A stretch of 64,000 bases of DNA, from the NCBI RefSeq assembly GCF_042678185.1, contig NZ_JBHUDQ010000005.1. One strand, 5' to 3'. This document shows positions 59,883 to 64,000 of this stretch, one piece after another; position 1 is the stretch's first letter; each line of letters begins with the position of its first letter. Origin of the DNA: Ramlibacter ginsenosidimutans. GTDB lineage: Bacteria > Pseudomonadota > Gammaproteobacteria > Burkholderiales > Burkholderiaceae_C. Made by a program: the position numbers and the translations under genes. The notes under the pieces are model-generated. The model saw nothing but the letters and a program-made list of their open reading frames with translations, was not told the origin of the DNA and did no database searches.

Positions 59883-61196
59883 TTACGGTTGGTAGCCGAA
59901 ATCCTTGCCCGGCTCGGCGCGCATGAATTCCCGGCCAGCGGCCATCCAGTCGGCGCCGGCGGGGATGGTGATGGAGATGGCCCGCACCAGGAGCTTGTCG
60001 CTGGCGTCCACGGAGGGTGGCCGCTGGCCCTCCTGCGCCAGTTTCTTCGCCGCTTCCAGCAGCACCCGCCGCGTGCGGATGACGCCGCTGTCGCTCAGGC
60101 CCAGGTTCTCCTTGCTGCGGTCGTAGATCGCCGTCACGCCGGACTGGCAGGCTGCGTCCTGCAGCCACAGGCCCGGCATGCCGGCGTTGTACTTGCGCGC
60201 GAGCTCGGGGTCGTAGCCGTAGGCGTTCTCGCGCTTGTACTTGCTCCAGTAGGTCGCATACGGCACGGTCACCGGGCGCGGCTCGAAGGCGTGCTCGGAG
60301 GCATGGCCGGTCTCGCGGCCGTTATGGCCCTCGCGGAACAGCTTGCGCGTCTTCTCGTAGAAGGGCTGGGCCGGATGGTAGGAGAACATGATGCACAGCG
60401 TGTGCTCGTCGTCGATCGGCACCCACGCGTGGCCACTCAGCTCCGGGTATTGCGAGAAGGGCGGCACCAGCGTCCAGAACGGCATGAGGAACTGGTTGAC
60501 CCGGATGTAGTTCTGTTCCTTGCCGACCTGCCGGCGCGAGGCGATGTGCACGCCGGCCTCGTGCTGCGTCACCTCGAACTTCGGCGCGAGGTCCGCCGCC
60601 TGCTTCCACTGGTCGATGCTGCCGCCGGCGTCCACGCGCCCGTGCAGGATGGCCGCGTGCGCGGAGTCGACCTCGCCTTCCAGCGCCTGCAGCCAGTTGC
60701 ATTCCTGGATGCGCATGGAGACGTGCGCGTTCTGCTCGGGCACCATGTTCCATTCCAGGCTGGGCAGCGGCGGCGGCACGGCATCCGGACCCATGTAGGC
60801 CCACAGCACGCCATTGCGCTCCTGCACGGGATAGGCCTTCACCCGCACCTTCTTCAGCATCGGCGTGTTCGCCGCTTCGGCCGGCATCTCCTGGCAGGCG
60901 CCGTCCACCGCGAATTTCCAGCCGTGGTACACGCAGCGCAGACCGCCGTCCTCGTTGCGGCCGAAGACCAGCGGTGCGCCGCGGTGCGGGCACGCCTGGT
61001 CCACCAGGCCCACGCGGCCGGCGCTGTCGCGGAACGCGACCAGGTCCTCGCCCAGCAGCCGCACGCGATAGGGCGCGCCGTCCGCGGCCACGTCGCGCGA
61101 CAGCAGGAAGGGGATCCAGTACAGCCGCATTAGCTTGCCCATGGCCGTCTCGGGCCCGACGCGCACCAGCAGTTCGTTGTCTTCACGTGTCAACAT
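59883..61196 (-). CDS. Phthalate-type Rieske aromatic-ring dioxygenase, alpha subunit
   Basis: The 437-residue oxygenase has a Rieske [2Fe-2S] domain (C69-x-H71, C88-x2-H91) and a catalytic mononuclear iron site D177, H180, H185. Length and the opening MLTREDNELLVRVGPETAMG match phthalate 4,5-dioxygenase-like (OphA2/Pht3) enzymes. It needs a reductase, but none is adjacent; the VanB-like gene at 16.2 kb is the nearest in the window. ATG at 61196 lies 14 bases past the operator at 61210-61224. Confidence 0.9.
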   Translation of the reverse strand: MLTREDNELLVRVGPETAMGKLMRLYWIPFLLSRDVAADGAPYRVRLLGEDLVAFRDSAGRVGLVDQACPHRGAPLVFGRNEDGGLRCVYHGWKFAVDGACQEMPAEAANTPMLKKVRVKAYPVQERNGVLWAYMGPDAVPPPLPSLEWNMVPEQNAHVSMRIQECNWLQALEGEVDSAHAAILHGRVDAGGSIDQWKQAADLAPKFEVTQHEAGVHIASRRQVGKEQNYIRVNQFLMPFWTLVPPFSQYPELSGHAWVPIDDEHTLCIMFSYHPAQPFYEKTRKLFREGHNGRETGHASEHAFEPRPVTVPYATYWSKYKRENAYGYDPELARKYNAGMPGLWLQDAACQSGVTAIYDRSKENLGLSDSGVIRTRRVLLEAAKKLAQEGQRPPSVDASDKLLVRAISITIPAGADWMAAGREFMRAEPGKDFGYQP

Positions 61197-61209
61197 TCAC
61201 TCGTCCTTG

Positions 61210-61224
61210 AATGGTCCAACCATT
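61210..61224. promoter_or_regulatory. FadR-type operator AATGGTCCAACCATT
   Basis: A 15-bp inverted repeat with core TGGTCCAACCA lies between the divergent Rieske oxygenase and hemerythrin genes, 14 bases from the oxygenase start. It is one of three matching sites. A single site could control both directions. Confidence 0.7.
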
Positions 61225-61326
61225 GGGGCTATTTTGCATGCGGGATGCTATGCTGTCCACTTTTCGCCGGCGGCCCTGGCGCGTCCGCAACCCCGCGGCG
61301 CGAAGCGCTGCCGCAGCGAGGCAACG

Positions 61327-61758
61327 ATGCAAGCGAATGAACGCAATCCGGTCGTGCTGGGCTTCGCGCCCATGGACGACGTCCACGCCGAGTTCGACGC
61401 GATCATCGCGCGGGCCCAGGCCTGTTCCGACGCGGAGTTTCCGGCCTGCCTGGCCGAAGTCATCGCGCACCTGCGCGCGCATTTCGGCGCCGAGGACGCC
61501 TGGATGCGCGAGACCGACTTCCCGCCAGGCGACTGCCACGTCGACGAACACGCGGCGGTGCTGAAGTCGGCCGACGAGGTGGCGCCGCTCGTGGCGCAGG
61601 GCCGCATCGACATCGGGCGCTCCTTCGTGGCCGAACTCGCGCGCTGGTTCCCCGGCCATGCCGATTACCTGGATTCCGCGCTCGCGGCGTGGATGTGCAA
61701 GCGCCGGCTGGGCGGCAAGCCCGTCGTGCTGCAGAGGCGGCCGCGCTCCGGCGGTTGA
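61327..61758 (+). CDS. Bacteriohemerythrin-type protein
   Basis: The 143-residue four-helix protein carries a complete diiron ligand set: H20, H52, E56, H71, H75, H111 and D116, with spacings that fit hemerythrin. It would bind O2 reversibly or sense oxygen or iron. It is divergent from an oxygenase and may supply or buffer oxygen for it (inference). I chose the ATG at 61327 because the metal helix starts there; it lies 103 bases from the FadR-type operator. A Bug receptor and a racemase-like gene follow on the same strand. Confidence 0.85.
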   Translation: MQANERNPVVLGFAPMDDVHAEFDAIIARAQACSDAEFPACLAEVIAHLRAHFGAEDAWMRETDFPPGDCHVDEHAAVLKSADEVAPLVAQGRIDIGRSFVAELARWFPGHADYLDSALAAWMCKRRLGGKPVVLQRRPRSGG

Positions 61759-61771
61759 CGCTTTCGCTCCG

Positions 61772-61784
61772 ATGGTCCTACCAT
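61772..61784 (+). promoter_or_regulatory. FadR-type operator ATGGTCCTACCAT overlapping a promoter
   Basis: The third copy of the core TGGTCC(A/T)ACCA, before the Bug gene. A TTGACG (61755-61760) lies 18 bases upstream of TACCAT (61779-61784), so the operator overlaps the candidate -10 box. The same TTGACGCT stretch precedes the site at 56093. Confidence 0.65.
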
Positions 61785-61822
61785 TGAAGCTTTGCCGCTC
61801 GCCATCCAGGAGACAACAGAAC

Positions 61823-62803
61823 ATGCCCCGATCCCGCCGCCACCTCCTCGCCCTGTGCGCCGCCGGCGTGCTCTCCACCTTCGCCGCGGCTTCGGCGCTC
61901 GCGCAGGAGAGCTATCCTTCGCGGCCGATCCACATCGTGGTTCCCTACGCGGCCGGCGGCACCACGGACCAGGTTGCGCGTGCCATCCAGCCGGCGCTGC
62001 AGGAGTACCTCAAGCAGCCGGTGGTCATCGACAACAAGGCGGGCGCCGGCGGCATGATCGGCACCGACGCGGTGGCCAAGGCGGCCCCCGATGGCTACAC
62101 GCTGGTGTTCGGCAATTCCGGACCCAACGCGATCCTGCCCCTGCTGCGCAAGACGCCGTACGACCCGATCAAGGACCTGCGCCCGGTGTCCACGGCGGTG
62201 ATCACGCCCATGATCCTCGCGGTCTCCGCGAGCAACCCGGCAAAGAACCTGAAGGAGTTCCTGGCGGCGGCGAAGCAGTCCGGCAGCAGCTGGAACTTCG
62301 GCTCGGTCGGCGTCGGCTCGCTGTCGCACCTGACCGGCGAGTACTTCAACCACCTGGCCGGCCTGAAGCTCACGCACGTCCCGTACAACGGCGGCGCGCC
62401 GATGATGACGGCCTTTGGCGGCGGCCAGTTGCAAGCGGCCTTCGTCACCGGCCTCGATGGCGCCACCATGCTGAATGCCGGCAAGGTCCGCTACCTTGCG
62501 GTCGGCTCCTCCGCCCGGACCAGCGTGGTACCGGGCCTGCCGGCGATTGCCGAGGAGGTGCCGGGCTTCCGCAGCATCGCGTGGTTCGGCGTGCTGGCCC
62601 CGGCCGGCGTGCCGGACGCCGTGGTGGCCAGGCTGCACGACGCGGTCGCCTACGCCGTTGCGAAGCCGGAAGTGCAGAAGCTCTTCACCGAGCGCGACGT
62701 GGAAGCGCGCAGCAGCACGCCGGCGGAGCTGGAACAGCTGATCCGCGACGAGATGACGCAGTGGGGCCAGGTGATCAGGCGCTCCAACATCAAGCTGGAC
62801 TGA
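61823..62803 (+). CDS. Bug/TctC-family receptor of the FadR-type regulon
   Basis: A 326-residue periplasmic receptor: signal peptide (cleavage near ALA-QES) and Bug blocks VPYAAGGTTDQVAR, IDNKAGAGG, PDGYTLV, and VPYNGGAPMM. ATG at 61823 follows CCAGGAGAC. Its own operator and the racemase-like gene four bases downstream indicate that it imports the compound degraded by this regulon. No TctA or TctB is nearby. Confidence 0.9.
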   Translation: MPRSRRHLLALCAAGVLSTFAAASALAQESYPSRPIHIVVPYAAGGTTDQVARAIQPALQEYLKQPVVIDNKAGAGGMIGTDAVAKAAPDGYTLVFGNSGPNAILPLLRKTPYDPIKDLRPVSTAVITPMILAVSASNPAKNLKEFLAAAKQSGSSWNFGSVGVGSLSHLTGEYFNHLAGLKLTHVPYNGGAPMMTAFGGGQLQAAFVTGLDGATMLNAGKVRYLAVGSSARTSVVPGLPAIAEEVPGFRSIAWFGVLAPAGVPDAVVARLHDAVAYAVAKPEVQKLFTERDVEARSSTPAELEQLIRDEMTQWGQVIRRSNIKLD

Positions 62804-62807
62804 GGCC

Positions 62808-63926
62808 GTGACGGTACCGGACGCAGCCGCGCGCGTCGGTCCCTTGTGCGGGCTGCGGGTCGTGGAGTTCGCGGGCCTCGGGCCGGCGCCCTTCGCCTGC
62901 ATGCTGCTGGCCGACATGGGCGCAGAGGTCGTCACGATCCAGCGTGCCAACGCCAGGCTTGCGGACGCCACGCAGTTCATCGGGCGCGGGCGCACGGTGC
63001 TCCAGGCGGACCTCAAGTCGCTTGCCGACCGCGATCGCGTGCTGCGCCTGCTGGACGGCGCCGACGTCCTGGTGGAGGGCTTCCGCCCCGGGGTGATGGA
63101 GCGCCTCGGCCTCGGGCCCGAGCTGGTCGCGGAGCGCAACCCGCGGCTGGTCTACGCGCGCATGACGGGCTGGGGACAGACCGGCCCGCTCGCGCACGCG
63201 GCCGGCCACGACATCAACTACATCGCGCTATCTGGTGCGCTGCACGCCATCGGCCCGCACGACCGGCCGGTCCCGCCCCTCAACCTGGTGGGCGACTACG
63301 GCGGCGGCAGCCTCTACCTGCTGGTGGGCATCCTCGCGGCCTTGCACGAAGCGCGCACGTCCGGGCACGGGCAGGTGGTCGACGCCGCCATCACCGACGG
63401 CACGCTGAGCCTGATGTCCCTGTTCGCCTCGATGGCCTTGCGTGGCGGCTTCGTGGAGGAACGCGAGCGCAACCTGCTCGATGGCGGCGCGCCGTTCTAC
63501 GCGGTCTACGAAACGGCGGACGGCGGGCACATGAGCGTGGGTGCGCTGGAGCCGCAGTTCTTCGCCGAGCTGTGTGAGCGCATCGGCGTGCCGGAGCACC
63601 TGCGCGACACGCAGGACGACCGCGCCCGCTGGCCGGAGCTGCGCGCGGCGCTCGCGACGATCTTCCGCTCGCGTTCGCGGCAAGACTGGACCGATCTGCT
63701 GGAAGGCACGGATGCATGCTGCGCACCGGTGCTGTCGCTGTCCGACGCGGCGCGGCATCCGCAAAATGCGGCGCGGCAGGCGTTCGTCACGGTCGACGGG
63801 GTGGCGCAGCCCGCGCCGGCGCCGCGCTTCTCGCGCACCCCGTCGCAGGCGGGCGCCGCGCCGCGCGGGCCGGCGGACTGGGACGCGGTGCTGGGGCACT
63901 GGACCGCTGCGGGCCCCGCGCCTTGA
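62808..63926 (+). CDS. Alpha-methylacyl-CoA-racemase-like family III protein
   Basis: The 372-residue CaiB/BaiF-fold protein has the alpha-methylacyl-CoA racemase blocks GWGQTGPLA near residue 121, AGHDINYIALSGAL with H134, and NLVGDYGGGSLYLLVGI with D163. It epimerises 2-methyl-branched acyl-CoA or related thioesters, a step in degrading branched or terpenoid chains. The His/Asp pair argues for racemase over plain CoA transfer. A GTG start (62808) overlaps nothing but lies four bases from the Bug stop. It is the last gene before the window edge. Confidence 0.88.
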   Translation: MTVPDAAARVGPLCGLRVVEFAGLGPAPFACMLLADMGAEVVTIQRANARLADATQFIGRGRTVLQADLKSLADRDRVLRLLDGADVLVEGFRPGVMERLGLGPELVAERNPRLVYARMTGWGQTGPLAHAAGHDINYIALSGALHAIGPHDRPVPPLNLVGDYGGGSLYLLVGILAALHEARTSGHGQVVDAAITDGTLSLMSLFASMALRGGFVEERERNLLDGGAPFYAVYETADGGHMSVGALEPQFFAELCERIGVPEHLRDTQDDRARWPELRAALATIFRSRSRQDWTDLLEGTDACCAPVLSLSDAARHPQNAARQAFVTVDGVAQPAPAPRFSRTPSQAGAAPRGPADWDAVLGHWTAAGPAP

Positions 63927-64000
63927 GCGCGGACACGCCCGGTACGCCGCAGCCTACGCGCACCGTTCCATTGCGCCGACGCGGAGGGCGAGCGCGCACC

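Noticed and set aside
63787..63999. Minus-strand ORF of 70 codons at the right edge
   Set aside because: It overlaps the racemase-like gene antisense, is Pro/Arg/Ala-rich and shows no motif.

Overview
The window is GC-rich (roughly 68-70 percent by eye) and densely coding. It looks like chromosomal DNA from a Betaproteobacterium of the Burkholderiales, most likely a Comamonadaceae member of the Ramlibacter/Variovorax kind. The grounds are a protocatechuate 4,5-cleavage operon in the Comamonas pmd gene order, five Bug-type (tripartite tricarboxylate transporter) receptors, many FCD-type GntR regulators, and short palindromic intergenic repeats. The genus is an inference. I saw no rRNA, tRNA, CRISPR array, transposase or phage gene.

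Layout. 0-9 kb: the end of an EamA permease, ugd on the minus strand, then a tightly packed plus-strand cluster: a PhaC-like DUF3141 protein with a Cys-Asp-His triad, a phosphotransacetylase/butyryltransferase, acetate kinase, a 48-codon remnant, FabI, an RRM protein and an unknown protein. 9-16 kb: mixed metabolic and hypothetical genes (a DECR-like SDR, GFA protein, methyltransferase, Vgb-like beta-propeller, a response regulator with a decayed cyclase domain, a MetE-like enzyme). 16-19 kb: a VanAB-like Rieske oxygenase and reductase pair divergent from a GntR gene, with two TGTATACA sites. 19-26 kb: a complete Liv-type ABC transporter, a Bug receptor and a DUF1932 dehydrogenase. 26-37 kb: a LysR regulator, then the pmd/lig operon that converts protocatechuate to pyruvate and oxaloacetate (ModA-like protein, ligJ, ligK, ligI, ligA, ligB, ligC), an IclR regulator, an MHS transporter and an AroE paralogue. 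37-41 kb: a GntR regulator divergent from Bug, glucarate-dehydratase-like and second Bug genes. 42-47.5 kb: a second Liv-type ABC transporter whose two ATPases are fused. 47.6-51 kb: an AtuA/DUF4387/Bug operon divergent from GntR. 51-56 kb: DUF1439, DUF898, PanE-like, a mandelate-racemase relative with a KxR motif, and a DUF2927-Sel1 protein. 56-64 kb: thiolase plus OB-fold pair, FadR-type GntR, CoA-transferase and phthalate-type Rieske oxygenase on the minus strand, then hemerythrin, Bug and an alpha-methylacyl-CoA-racemase-like protein.

How it works together. Most of the window is substrate scavenging and catabolism: uptake (two ABC systems, five orphan Bug receptors, an MHS permease), ring hydroxylation (two Rieske oxygenases), ring cleavage (LigAB) and CoA-thioester processing (CoA-transferase, racemase-like enzyme, thiolase pair). 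Local GntR, LysR and IclR regulators sit beside each module. The clearest new observation is a shared inverted repeat, TGGTCC(A/T)ACCA, in front of three transcription units around the FadR-type gene at 57.8 kb. It ties the 56-64 kb genes into one probable regulon.
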